This document shows positions 1 through 7,547 of a DNA stretch of 10,753 nucleotides, piece by piece. Made by a program: the position numbers and the translations under genes. The stretch spans positions 1-10,753 of the forward strand of contig JAFUQY010000310.1 in assembly GCA_017472105.1 (NCBI GenBank), given 5' to 3'. Each line of letters begins with the position of its first letter. The first letter of the stretch is position 1. The notes below the pieces were generated by a model, which was given only the letters and a program-made list of their open reading frames with translations, searched no databases and was not told the DNA's origin. Origin of the DNA: Clostridia bacterium. Its GTDB lineage: Bacteria > Bacillota_A > Clostridia > Oscillospirales > CAG-272.

Positions 1-180
1 ACGCTGGGTTGCATCAAAGAACATGTCAGCCGCTTTCGTGCAGATTCCGATTGCAAGAGCGGGAATCGGACTCAGGGAGGCACCGACAGCAACAGCAGCG
101 GCAGTTCCGACCCAGCGCAGGATGGTTGTTGCGGTGTTGTATATTATGACACATTCAGCGGCGGAAATCAAGCGGTTCAT
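1..180 (-). CDS. possible partial ORF, small hydrophobic protein, runs off left edge
   Basis: The minus strand is open from an ATG at 178-180 to the window edge (60 codons, no stop). The translation starts MNRLISAAECVIIYNTATT and continues with an alanine/valine/glycine-rich stretch (about residues 25-50) that could be a membrane segment or signal-like region. Against a real gene: no purine-rich ribosome binding site precedes the ATG (that stretch is pyrimidine rich on the coding strand), and the ATG lies only 25 bp after the terminator of the upstream ABC genes. TTGATT and CATAAT, 17 bp apart, occur inside the ORF on the same strand, so the true start could lie further left. The plus strand is also open here, in a serine/glycine-rich and less protein-like frame. 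I do not recognise the protein. Confidence 0.25.
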   Translation of the reverse strand, partial: MNRLISAAECVIIYNTATTILRWVGTAAAVAVGASLSPIPALAIGICTKAADMFFDATQR

Positions 181-205
181 ATATATTTGAAGAAAGGAGA
201 CAACG

Positions 206-245
206 AAAAATCCCTCCCGCGATGCCAAAAACACCGTAGGAGGGA
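206..245 (-). terminator. intrinsic terminator of the ABC exporter genes
   Basis: On the minus strand the arms 232-245 and 211-224 form a stem of 14 positions with one mismatch and two G-T pairs. The outer seven pairs are TCCCTCC/GGAGGGA, the loop is 7 nt (225-231), and TTTTTC follows (206-210). It begins 18 bp after the permease stop codon (264-266) and should end the ATPase-permease transcript. Confidence 0.85.
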
Positions 246-263
246 GACATTTACCGGATTCGG

Positions 264-2777
264 TCATTCCACCTTGATCCGCTCGACCACGGCGGCAGAT
301 TTTGTCAGCCGGAACACCGCAAGTCCCGACACAACCGACACGGCAATGCAGAACGCCAGCATAATCACGCCGGAGAGCCAGTTGAGCGATACCAGCGAAT
401 CCATGACGGTGCTGACGAAAACCGCAATCAACGGGAAACCGCCGCACACCGTAATCAGAACCGCCGCACCGCCGCTGTACAGGCTTTCGGTCAGGAGCAT
501 CCGCCGCATCTGTCCGTCCGTCATGCCGACAGCTTCCAGCATGGCAAATTCACGCTTCCGCTCGGTGACGGAGGAAAGTGCGGTATTGACGATGTTCAGG
601 GAACCGATGAGGAAAATCATCCCGGCAAGGCTGTATCCGACCGTGCGGAGCGAAAAAACGGTCTGCTTCATGTCGTCAAGATCGTCGTACCGTCCCTCGA
701 CTGAGCCGCCAACACCGACGGTTTCTTCCTCAAATCCGAACTCTTTCCGGTACTGGGTACGCACGGCTTCGTAGGCTTCTTCATCCACATGCAGGGTGAT
801 CGTACCGCAGAGTTCCTCAAGTGCCGGACGGACAGCATCGTAATCTGCGGCATCCATCAGAAGCATCGTGGTCATGCCTTCACCGAACTCTTCGAGAAAT
901 GCACTCTCCGGCAGAAACAGCACGGCACGTCCGCTTGATTTGTTGAGAAATCCCGTGATCCGGTAAGCCGGAAGCCGTCCGGGAGCCTTCACGCGGTATT
1001 CCGAGCCGCCGATCTTCACGGTGTCGCCTTCCGCGAAATAGGAAAACGTCGGCTGACAATCCTCGTAAACCACCCAGCCGTCCTCATAACCTTCCCCGAT
1101 GGTGGTGTCGTCGTCGTAACGGAGATAGCGGAAGAACTCGTCCGGAATGCTGACCACGGCACAGCTCACACTGCCTTCCAGCGCGTCCTGCATCATGTCC
1201 CGCCATTCGTGTTCCGGCATCATTGCCTTCAGTTCGCGAAGCTGGGAAACGGTACGCGCCGGTGTGGAAACCTCCGTGACAACCGAGCGGATTCTCCATA
1301 CCTTTTCCGCGTCCGGCAGATTTTCCACCGTGTCAATGAATTCTTCCGTCAGCCCGCGTCCTTCGTCGATATAAACCGGCATGGTGTACTCGTCCGTCGG
1401 CAGAATTGCGTTCTCCTGCACGGGATTGGCGTACCGGTAGGTCTTTTCCGCCTGGATGATGTAGTCGGTCATCGAAATATGGGATTCGGTGTAGGCAAGC
1501 ATGTAGTCGCACAGGGTCGCAATCAGCACGAACAGAATCACCGACATTGCCATCGACAGCGCGGTAATGACCGTTTTCTTACGGCTGCGTGAGATGGAAT
1601 ACTTCGCCAGCTTCACGGGATCGGGGACGGTGTGCTTTTTTACGTAGTTTTTCTTCCGCACAAACCGTTTCGGCATGTCAGCGGCGGGATTGTAATCCAC
1701 GGTTGCGGCGGGCGTGAGGGATGTCAGCTTTTTCAGGGGACGGTCAGCTGACCAGAGCAGGGTTCCGAGCGTGAGAAGCGCCGTCATCAGTGCAATCCAC
1801 GGCGAAAACCGGAATCTCAGCTCACCATCGGACAGAGCGGAGACAAACATCAGCGGCGAGAGAATTTTCCAGCCGATCAGGTACCCGGCGAGAAGTCCCG
1901 CGGGAATGGAAACGGCATAGAGAATGGCGGACTCGGTGCGGATCATCTGCCGGAGCTGCCTGTGCGTGGTACCGATGACGGAGAGAAGCCCCATCGACTG
2001 CATATCCTGTGTCAGCGCGATGGAATAGACGTTGTAGATCAGCAGGAAGGAGCAGAGAAAGACAACCGCCGCCGAGAACAGCATCAGGCTGACATTGCCG
2101 GGATTGAACGCCTGCGCGGCAGTTTGCAGATACGCGGGACTGACGGCACCGAGATACTCGGGAACTTCATCCCAATCACCCGCAGGTACGACGGAATCGT
2201 ATTTCTCCTGCAAATTCAGGGAGTTTTTCATCAAAATATACACGGCGGTGTTTTCCGATTTGCCGGGGATGCCGCCGAGAACCGCTTTGACTGCTCTTCC
2301 CGAACGGCATGCAATTGTACCTGAGACCGTGAACTGCCGTCCGTCCTCGAGCGTCACCGTATCTCCGACGGCTGTATCCGGATAGGAATCGGGATTGACG
2401 AGCACTTCATCCGCCGACTGCGGGAACGCTCCGGAGCTGATTTCCGTGAAGAAATGTTCGAGCACCTCCGGATTTCCGACGGTGTAAATACCGTTGTCAG
2501 CGGAGACAAGCACGGCTTCCTTCACGTATTTCGACTCCGCAATCCTGTCCCGCAGTTCCTCCGGCGTCAGCGAAAACGCGTCGGTCAGAATGTATCCGTG
2601 GTAGTCCGTGCCCCAGTCGAGAAACATGATCTGCGTGTAGCTGTCGATGATGTTCGCGGAAATGCTGACCACCGTCATAAAGAGAACTGCCGTCAGGAAA
2701 ATCGCCGCGCAGATCACGAAGGAACGCGTCTTTTTCGTCCGGATGCGGGTGAGAGCGAGTTTTGTGATGACCTTCAT
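264..2777 (-). CDS. ABC transporter permease with two FtsX-like domains
   Basis: This 837-aa inner-membrane protein is the membrane half of an ABC exporter of the MacB/FtsX type. Visible order: a positively charged N-terminus, a first membrane helix (about 19-42), a large extracytoplasmic region (about 45-225), a three-helix FtsX block (about 228-345), a linker, a further helix (about 402-425), a second large extracytoplasmic region (about 430-705), and a C-terminal FtsX block (about 714-822). That last block carries the family-typical stretch SSVTERKREFAMLEAVG. The two halves have the same arrangement, as in duplicated FtsX/MacB-type permeases. The protein is longer than BceB-type permeases (about 650 aa), so it is not a standard BceB. 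Its ATG overlaps the TGA of the ATPase gene as ATGA (2774-2777), giving translational coupling. Substrate cannot be read from sequence; the neighbouring two-component genes suggest antimicrobial peptide or envelope-stress efflux (inference). Confidence 0.9.
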   Translation of the reverse strand: MKVITKLALTRIRTKKTRSFVICAAIFLTAVLFMTVVSISANIIDSYTQIMFLDWGTDYHGYILTDAFSLTPEELRDRIAESKYVKEAVLVSADNGIYTVGNPEVLEHFFTEISSGAFPQSADEVLVNPDSYPDTAVGDTVTLEDGRQFTVSGTIACRSGRAVKAVLGGIPGKSENTAVYILMKNSLNLQEKYDSVVPAGDWDEVPEYLGAVSPAYLQTAAQAFNPGNVSLMLFSAAVVFLCSFLLIYNVYSIALTQDMQSMGLLSVIGTTHRQLRQMIRTESAILYAVSIPAGLLAGYLIGWKILSPLMFVSALSDGELRFRFSPWIALMTALLTLGTLLWSADRPLKKLTSLTPAATVDYNPAADMPKRFVRKKNYVKKHTVPDPVKLAKYSISRSRKKTVITALSMAMSVILFVLIATLCDYMLAYTESHISMTDYIIQAEKTYRYANPVQENAILPTDEYTMPVYIDEGRGLTEEFIDTVENLPDAEKVWRIRSVVTEVSTPARTVSQLRELKAMMPEHEWRDMMQDALEGSVSCAVVSIPDEFFRYLRYDDDTTIGEGYEDGWVVYEDCQPTFSYFAEGDTVKIGGSEYRVKAPGRLPAYRITGFLNKSSGRAVLFLPESAFLEEFGEGMTTMLLMDAADYDAVRPALEELCGTITLHVDEEAYEAVRTQYRKEFGFEEETVGVGGSVEGRYDDLDDMKQTVFSLRTVGYSLAGMIFLIGSLNIVNTALSSVTERKREFAMLEAVGMTDGQMRRMLLTESLYSGGAAVLITVCGGFPLIAVFVSTVMDSLVSLNWLSGVIMLAFCIAVSVVSGLAVFRLTKSAAVVERIKVE

Positions 2778-3454
2778 TTCGTCACCCCGCTGTCACTGAC
2801 GATTCTGCCGTCTTCAATCCGGATTCTGCGGGAGGTCATCTGCGCCAGCTCTTCGTTGTGGGTGATGACGACGATCGTCTGCGCGAATTTTTCGTTCAGC
2901 GAAGCCAGCGTCAGCATCACGCCCATGCCGGTTTTCGAATCGAGATTGCCCGTCGGCTCGTCTGCGAGAATGATGTGCGGCTTGGTGATGAGTGCCCGTG
3001 CGATCGCCACTCTCTGCTGCTGACCGCCGGATAACTGCGACGGCATGGCGTTCTTTTTGTCCGAAATCCCGAGCGTGTGCAGAAGCTCATCCACCTCATT
3101 CGGGTCTGCATCCATTCCGTCCAGTCCCAGCGGCAAGGTGATGTTTTCCCACACGTTCAGATTCGGGATCAGGTTGTACCGCTGGAACACGAACCCGATG
3201 CACCGGCGGCGGAAAACGGTCAGCGGATCGGGTGCGAGCTGGTAGATATCCGTGCCGTCGATAAAGACCTTGCCGTTTGTCGGAATGTCCAGTCCGCCCA
3301 GGAGATGCAGAAGTGTGGATTTGCCGCTCCCGCTCGTGCCGACCACGGAAACAAATTCACCACGGGAAACGGACAGGGATACGTCGTCGAGCGCACGCAC
3401 CTCTGTTTCACCCGCGGTGTAGATTTTGGTTAAGTTTTGCGTTTGAATCAGCAT
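2774..3454 (-). CDS. ABC transporter ATP-binding protein (MacB/LolD-like)
   Basis: This 226-aa cytoplasmic ATPase drives the FtsX-type permease encoded directly downstream. All core motifs are visible: Walker A GTSGSGKST (39-47), Q-loop glutamine (Q91, in FVFQRYNL), signature LSGGQ (141-145), Walker B IILADE (161-166, catalytic E166), D-loop around NLD (170-172), and H-loop H199. The length is normal for the LolD/MacB/YtrE-type subfamily that pairs with FtsX permeases. I chose the ATG at 3452-3454 (protein MLIQTQ...) because AAAGGAGGC lies just upstream. An in-frame ATG 30 bp further upstream (at 3484) lacks such a site and overlaps the -10 box. The gene has its own candidate promoter and operator in the 54-bp gap after the kinase gene. 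Confidence 0.95.
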   Translation of the reverse strand: MLIQTQNLTKIYTAGETEVRALDDVSLSVSRGEFVSVVGTSGSGKSTLLHLLGGLDIPTNGKVFIDGTDIYQLAPDPLTVFRRRCIGFVFQRYNLIPNLNVWENITLPLGLDGMDADPNEVDELLHTLGISDKKNAMPSQLSGGQQQRVAIARALITKPHIILADEPTGNLDSKTGMGVMLTLASLNEKFAQTIVVITHNEELAQMTSRRIRIEDGRIVSDSGVTK

Positions 3455-3482
3455 GAAACTGCCTCCTTTCTTTGATGATTTC

Positions 3483-3542
3483 ATTTTACAGAGACAATCT
3501 TACTGAAATGTGACGAATTCTTACAGTTCTGAAAGATTTCAG
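3483..3542 (-). promoter_or_regulatory. promoter and candidate response-regulator operator of the ABC genes
   Basis: Read on the minus strand, a TAAAAT -10 box (3483-3488) sits about 29 bp before the ATPase ATG, giving a short leader containing the ribosome binding site. No good -35 element stands at the expected place, which is typical of activator-dependent promoters. Immediately upstream, GTAAGA occurs twice in the same orientation exactly 21 bp apart (plus-strand TCTTAC at 3498-3503 and 3519-3524), two helical turns. CTGAAA also recurs at 3503-3508 and 3529-3534, the second copy being part of the palindrome CTGAAAGATTTCAG (3529-3542) that runs over the kinase stop codon. OmpR-family regulators usually bind such direct repeats. 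That the module's own regulator binds here is inference. Confidence 0.5.
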
Positions 3543-4474
3543 AGAATCGGCAGAAAGACGGAAAATACACTGCCGTTTTCATCGGATTTTGCCGCGACCC
3601 GTCCGCCTTCGGTGTTCAGAATGTTCGCTGTCAGATACAGTCCGATGCCCACACCGCTGTGATCCTCCGCATTCTTTCCGCGCCAGAACCGCTTCCAGAT
3701 ATTGCAGAGCTCATCCTCCGGAATCCCGATGCCCTGATCGGCAATGTCAATCCGCACGAACATGTCGTATGCACAGGCGGAAAGTGTGATTTCACTGCCG
3801 TCCGGCGAATACTTCACGGCGTTGTCGAGAATGTTGCCCACGGCTTCGGCAGTCCAGCGAAGGTCGAATACCGCCGTCAGTCCGTCCGGTACATCACAGC
3901 GGATTTCCATGTTTTTGGCGTCAGCGGATGCATAATTTGCCTCGATCACCTGACGCACAAGCTCCTTCACGGAGTTTTCCTTCGGCGAAAGATTCTCCGC
4001 AATCAGTCCGCCTTCGCACTTCGCCAGCTTGGTCAGCGAATCCATGAGAAATGACAGCTTTTCCGTCTGTGCGCGGATGATCCCGCCGTTTTCGCTCATC
4101 TCGGTGTACATAAGGATGGACGAGAGCGGCGTTTTCGACTGATGCGCAATGTCGGCAACGAGGGACGAAATGCTCCGGTAGGCGTTCTGAACCTTGGACT
4201 CGCGCGTTTCCAGCTCACACAGACGAGTAATCAGCCGCCGTTCGGTCGGAGTCAGCCGCTCGTCTGCGATGTAATCCGCGCTCCCGCTTTGCAGAATCTG
4301 CTCAAACCGCTCAAGAATCCGCTTCTGTCTGCGCTTTTCCGTGACAAAATACACGCCGCAGACGGACAGCAGTGCAAGAACATACCCGAAAACCAGCCAC
4401 GGGGATTCAGAATACTGCCACAGCACGAAGAATGCCGCCGACAGCAAACCAACAGATATCGCGCAGACGATCAT
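3539..4474 (-). CDS. sensor histidine kinase, short two-helix type
   Basis: This 311-aa membrane kinase is the partner of the response regulator encoded directly upstream. Two N-terminal helices (about 3-19 and 26-45) are separated by only a few residues, so there is almost no extracytoplasmic sensor domain. This is the intramembrane-sensing architecture, in which the cognate ABC transporter often does the sensing. A linker helix is followed by the H-box IAHQSKTPLSS with phospho-acceptor H111. The catalytic domain shows an N-box (NILDNAVKYSP, N218), a G1 box (DQGIGIP, 246-252), an F-box region (IWKRFWRG) and a G2 box (GVGIGLYLT). I chose the ATG at 4472-4474: it overlaps the regulator's TGA as ATGA and has GGAAAGG upstream. 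A GTG at 4492 would add six residues. The stop is only 54 bp before the ABC promoter region. Confidence 0.92.
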   Translation of the reverse strand: MIVCAISVGLLSAAFFVLWQYSESPWLVFGYVLALLSVCGVYFVTEKRRQKRILERFEQILQSGSADYIADERLTPTERRLITRLCELETRESKVQNAYRSISSLVADIAHQSKTPLSSILMYTEMSENGGIIRAQTEKLSFLMDSLTKLAKCEGGLIAENLSPKENSVKELVRQVIEANYASADAKNMEIRCDVPDGLTAVFDLRWTAEAVGNILDNAVKYSPDGSEITLSACAYDMFVRIDIADQGIGIPEDELCNIWKRFWRGKNAEDHSGVGIGLYLTANILNTEGGRVAAKSDENGSVFSVFLPIL

Positions 4475-5133
4475 TTTTTCGCACCTTTCCACACGTATCC
4501 CATGCCGTAGACTGTGCCGATGCAGTCCGCACCCAGCTTGTCCCGGAGCCGCTTCAACGTCACGGACAGGGCGTTTTCGTCAATGTAGTCGGAATCGCAC
4601 GACCAGATTCTGTCCACCAGCGTCTGCCGCTCGAGAATCTGACCTTTGTGTGCGCAGAACACGGCAAGGAGCTTCTGTTCCGTCGGGCTGAGCGTGATTT
4701 TCTCACCGTCTGCTGAGAAGACGAGCTCCGTGAAATCGAACCGGAACCGGCTGTCCTCGTAGATGTGGTTCGGTGACCGTTTCCGCAGAGCCGCGGCGAT
4801 CCGTTCCTGAAGAATCGTCAGCGAGAACGGCTTTTTTACATAATCGCACGCACCGGCACGGAACGCGGAAACTTCGTCGATCTCGGCGTCACGCACGGTG
4901 AGGAATATCACGGGTACATCCTGCACAGCGGTCACCTCGCGGCACAGATCAATTCCGCTTCCGTCGGGCAGATTCACGTCGAGCAGAAGCAGGTCAAACG
5001 TACGCTCGCGCAGAATCCGTCGTGCTCCGGCAAGATCGGCGGCGGCTGTGGCTGTGATTCCGTCGTTCTGTAAAGCGGCGGTGAGTCCTTCTCGCAGTGC
5101 GGTGTCGTCTTCAGCAATCAGAATTTGTTTCAT
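4471..5133 (-). CDS. OmpR/PhoB-family DNA-binding response regulator
   Basis: This 220-aa cytoplasmic transcription factor combines a receiver domain (1-115) with a winged-helix output domain (about 125-218). In the receiver, the acidic pair E8/D9/D10, phospho-acceptor D51 (LLLLDVNLPDGSG), T78 and K100 (VKKPF) are all present. The output domain shows the usual recognition features: LSPTEQKLL, a region rich in basic residues (VTLKRLRDKLG), and the terminal hairpin GTVYGMGYVW. The start is the ATG at 5131-5133 (MKQILIAEDD): GGGAG lies 6 nt upstream. That motif abuts a second in-frame ATG two codons earlier (5137-5139), which would leave no spacing. Transcription probably starts from the TATAAT box at 5162-5167. 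The kinase gene follows with an ATGA overlap, so both are co-expressed. Likely targets are the exporter genes downstream (inference). Confidence 0.95.
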   Translation of the reverse strand: MKQILIAEDDTALREGLTAALQNDGITATAAADLAGARRILRERTFDLLLLDVNLPDGSGIDLCREVTAVQDVPVIFLTVRDAEIDEVSAFRAGACDYVKKPFSLTILQERIAAALRKRSPNHIYEDSRFRFDFTELVFSADGEKITLSPTEQKLLAVFCAHKGQILERQTLVDRIWSCDSDYIDENALSVTLKRLRDKLGADCIGTVYGMGYVWKGAKK

Positions 5134-5161
5134 AGGCATCTCCCGGATAGTCGTTTTCTGC

Positions 5162-5181
5162 ATTATACTACACAATTGTGT
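5162..5181 (-). promoter_or_regulatory. regulator/kinase promoter with overlapping perfect palindrome
   Basis: A perfect TATAAT box on the minus strand (5162-5167) lies about 29 bp before the regulator ATG. No convincing -35 hexamer is found 16-18 bp upstream. Within the would-be spacer is a perfect 12-bp palindrome, ACACAATTGTGT (5170-5181), whose placement suits a dimeric repressor or activator. The identity of any binding protein is unknown. Confidence 0.55.
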
Positions 5182-5218
5182 CGTAAGTATTAACACAGCC
5201 GCAATCGGAGAAGGGATC

Positions 5219-5293
5219 GGAATTTGTGTCAGCTGGATTGATCGCGCATGGGATTTGTGCTATAATGGAGTTACCGAATGACTGAAAAGGGAG
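5219..5293 (+). promoter_or_regulatory. promoter of the 378-aa gene, with direct repeat and ribosome binding site
   Basis: TTGATC (5238-5243), a 17-bp spacer and TATAAT (5261-5266) form a good sigma-A-type promoter. AAAGGGAG (5286-5293) is the ribosome binding site, 6 nt before the ATG at 5300. A direct repeat, GGAATTTGTG (5219-5228) and GGGATTTGTG (5250-5259), 9 of 10 matching and 31 bp apart, brackets the -35 box and fills part of the spacer. It may be a regulator site. Confidence 0.75.
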
Positions 5294-5299
5294 AACGAC

Positions 5300-6436
5300 A
5301 TGAAAATCAGGTTTCTGTTTCCCATCGACGGCGATGTTCTGACACCGGATGACGGCGAGCTGATTACGGAACCTCTGTACGGCGAGCGGCTGTGGATTCC
5401 GGTGCGGCTTCTGGTGTCGGGCGTTGTCGGCTTGAAGGATATTGATGTGACCGTCAACGAGCGGAAAGCGGAGAGGGTATTGAATCCCGGCAGGGACGAA
5501 ATTGATACGGCATGCGATGCGGTTTACACGGTGAAGGTGCCGCTTGACGGAATCCGTACGACACTGGATGCCCGTGCGTTCGGAGCGGATGCGGTGATCC
5601 GGGTATGGCGGTTCCGGGAGGCGTATCGGAAATACCGTCTTGCCATCGACGACATTGTGTGGTCCATGATGGAGCTGACCGAGCGTGCCGATGAGATTTC
5701 CTCCATTTTTGAGGTGCCGTTTTTCGGCTTGTTCCGCGATCTGCACGGGGAATACGGCACGAAAGTACACATGAACATCTACTACACCGACGAGACGGGC
5801 CGCTTCACGCTGGAGCAGGTGCCGGATAAGTTCAAAGAAGAATTCATCGCGAACAGTGAGTGGCTGAAGTTCACCTTCCACGCACGTGCGAATCTTCCCA
5901 ACCACATCTATCAGCACGCACCGTACTCGGAGCTTCTGCACGACTATCATCAGGTGACGAACGAGATTCTGCGCTTTGCGGGACCTGAGGTGAACACCGA
6001 TGTGAACGGTCTGCATTTTGCCGAAACCACACTGGAAGGCGCGAGAGCACTGCGTTCGGTCGGAATCCGGTGTCTGGTTGGCTACTACACGACGGAAAAC
6101 GGATGCCCGTCCATTGCCTACTACCTGAACCGCGAGCAGAATGCGCACTGCTGCGGACGGGATTTCTGGGTGGACAACGCGGAGGATATCATTTTCTCCA
6201 AGGACAAGATGGTCATCGACCAGTTCAGGCTGGATGAAATCCGACCGCGGCTGGATTATCTGAAAAACGAATGTCCTCACGAAGCCGGCACCATGAATTT
6301 CGTCACCCACGAGCAGTATTTCTATCCGAAATTCCGGTACTATCAGGAAGACTACCGCAAAAAGATCTTCACCGCAGTGGGATGGGCGGCGGAAAACGGG
6401 TACGATCCCTGCTTCCTTGACGATGTATTCCGCTGA
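5300..6436 (+). CDS. uncharacterised protein, probable polysaccharide-deacetylase-like fold
   Basis: This is a 378-aa protein without signal peptide or membrane helix, so probably cytoplasmic. Residues 1 to about 110 are strand-rich with little helix and end in LDARAFGADAVIRVWRFRE, consistent with an Ig-like beta-sandwich. From about 113 the pattern changes: AIDDIVW (D117/D118), then FRDLHGEYG (H149), a hydrophobic strand VHMNIYYTDE, EWLKFTFHARAN (H194) and SELLHDYHQVTNEILRF (H214, H217). An acidic residue pair at a strand end, followed by spaced histidines on later strands, is the pattern of NodB/polysaccharide-deacetylase-like (alpha/beta barrel) proteins. I recognise the style of the 'F..LH..YG..... 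NS.WL.F.FHA' region from uncharacterised Firmicutes proteins, but I cannot assign an activity. It has its own promoter and probable terminator, so it is monocistronic and divergent from the two-component genes. Confidence 0.8.
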   Translation: MKIRFLFPIDGDVLTPDDGELITEPLYGERLWIPVRLLVSGVVGLKDIDVTVNERKAERVLNPGRDEIDTACDAVYTVKVPLDGIRTTLDARAFGADAVIRVWRFREAYRKYRLAIDDIVWSMMELTERADEISSIFEVPFFGLFRDLHGEYGTKVHMNIYYTDETGRFTLEQVPDKFKEEFIANSEWLKFTFHARANLPNHIYQHAPYSELLHDYHQVTNEILRFAGPEVNTDVNGLHFAETTLEGARALRSVGIRCLVGYYTTENGCPSIAYYLNREQNAHCCGRDFWVDNAEDIIFSKDKMVIDQFRLDEIRPRLDYLKNECPHEAGTMNFVTHEQYFYPKFRYYQEDYRKKIFTAVGWAAENGYDPCFLDDVFR

Positions 6437-6447
6437 ATCTGAAACCG

Positions 6448-6494
6448 AAAAAAGAAAACGCACGGTTCCGTAAAAATCCGGGATTCGTGCGTTT
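6448..6494. terminator. probable bidirectional intrinsic terminator
   Basis: AAACGCACG (6456-6464) pairs perfectly with CGTGCGTTT (6486-6494), with a 21-nt loop. On the plus strand it follows the 378-aa gene's stop by about 20 bp, but only a weak T-run (TTTCGTT) follows. On the minus strand the arm is followed by TTTTCTTTTTTC, a much better U-tract. The stem therefore looks designed at least as much to terminate minus-strand transcription arriving from the right, where only a gene remnant (6506-6651) is now found. Confidence 0.65.
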
Positions 6495-6505
6495 CGTTAT
6501 GCGGT

Positions 6506-6651
6506 TTATTCTTCGAAGATTCCGTATGCGGTGAGACAGCTCTTGCCGATCTGATACAGAAGACCGAGTGCCGCACGCTTGACATCAATCGGAACGGTTT
6601 TCAGCTTGGAGGAACCGTGGACGCGGCTGCCGGGTGACGGAATCGAATCAT
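6506..6651 (-). pseudogene. possible 3' remnant of a minus-strand gene
   Basis: On the minus strand an open frame ends at TAA (6506-6508), a dozen bases before the U-tract-bearing side of the 6448-6494 terminator. The last part translates as VPIDVKRAALGLLYQIGKS followed by CLTAYGIFEE. Codons are like those of neighbouring genes (mostly C/G-ending), and the peptide has a plausible amphipathic helix. No in-frame ATG, GTG or TTG start with a ribosome binding site is visible, and upstream the frame runs into the hairpin at 6666-6722, where it makes no protein sense. This fits the C-terminal end of a gene whose 5' part was lost, possibly when the recombinase-bearing DNA arrived. A fortuitous open frame is the alternative. 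I do not recognise the family. Confidence 0.35.
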
Positions 6652-6665
6652 TGAATACTGAACAG

Positions 6666-6722
6666 AAGCACACAAACCTGATGCACGGGATGAGCCCGGA
6701 TTCTCAGGTGTGTGTGCTTTTT
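6666..6722 (+). terminator. long two-tier hairpin terminator
   Basis: The arms 6666-6681 (AAGCACACAAACCTGA) and 6704-6719 pair at 15 of 16 positions. The apical loop contains a second perfect stem, CGGG/CCCG (6686-6689 with 6695-6698). The outer arm runs into TTTTTGTTTG. No plus-strand gene lies directly upstream, since the nearest (5300-6436) already has a terminator. It may insulate the recombinase promoter from readthrough, end a small RNA, or be a leftover of a deleted gene. Confidence 0.75.
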
Positions 6723-6763
6723 GTTTGTTCTGCTGTAAAAATAGAACGCATTCATCCTGCGGC

Positions 6764-6810
6764 ATTCCATTTGAATCCTGTATAATATATTCTGTGCTGC
6801 CAAATGGAAT
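6764..6810 (+). promoter_or_regulatory. recombinase promoter bracketed by perfect 10-bp inverted repeat
   Basis: ATTCCATTTG (6764-6773) and its exact reverse complement CAAATGGAAT (6801-6810) enclose 27 bp that includes a consensus TATAAT box (6781-6786), 63 bp before the recombinase start. No clear -35 hexamer is seen. Serine recombinases bind inverted half-sites and commonly repress their own promoter at their recombination site, so this is a candidate recombination site/operator. The spacing is wider than in a classical 28-bp site I. Confidence 0.5.
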
Positions 6811-6815
6811 AATAG

Positions 6816-7454
<639 letters not shown>

Positions 7455-7547
7455 GTTCGGTATATTCGACGAAAAACTGTACCTTTTTGTAAGGCAATTT
7501 CGAACATTTGACGCACCAAAAAAATGAAAAAATATATAGCTTGGTAC

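Noticed and set aside
187..774. plus-strand open frame with an AAGGAG-like motif across the permease 3' end
   Set aside because: It runs through the terminator hairpin and antisense to the conserved FtsX domain. Its serine/threonine/arginine-rich translation is typical of a shadow frame.
5168..6463. 431-codon minus-strand open frame opposite the 378-aa gene
   Set aside because: It is antisense to a well-supported gene with promoter and ribosome binding site. Its translation has no recognisable domain, and it is open only because of the GC-rich codon pattern on the other strand.
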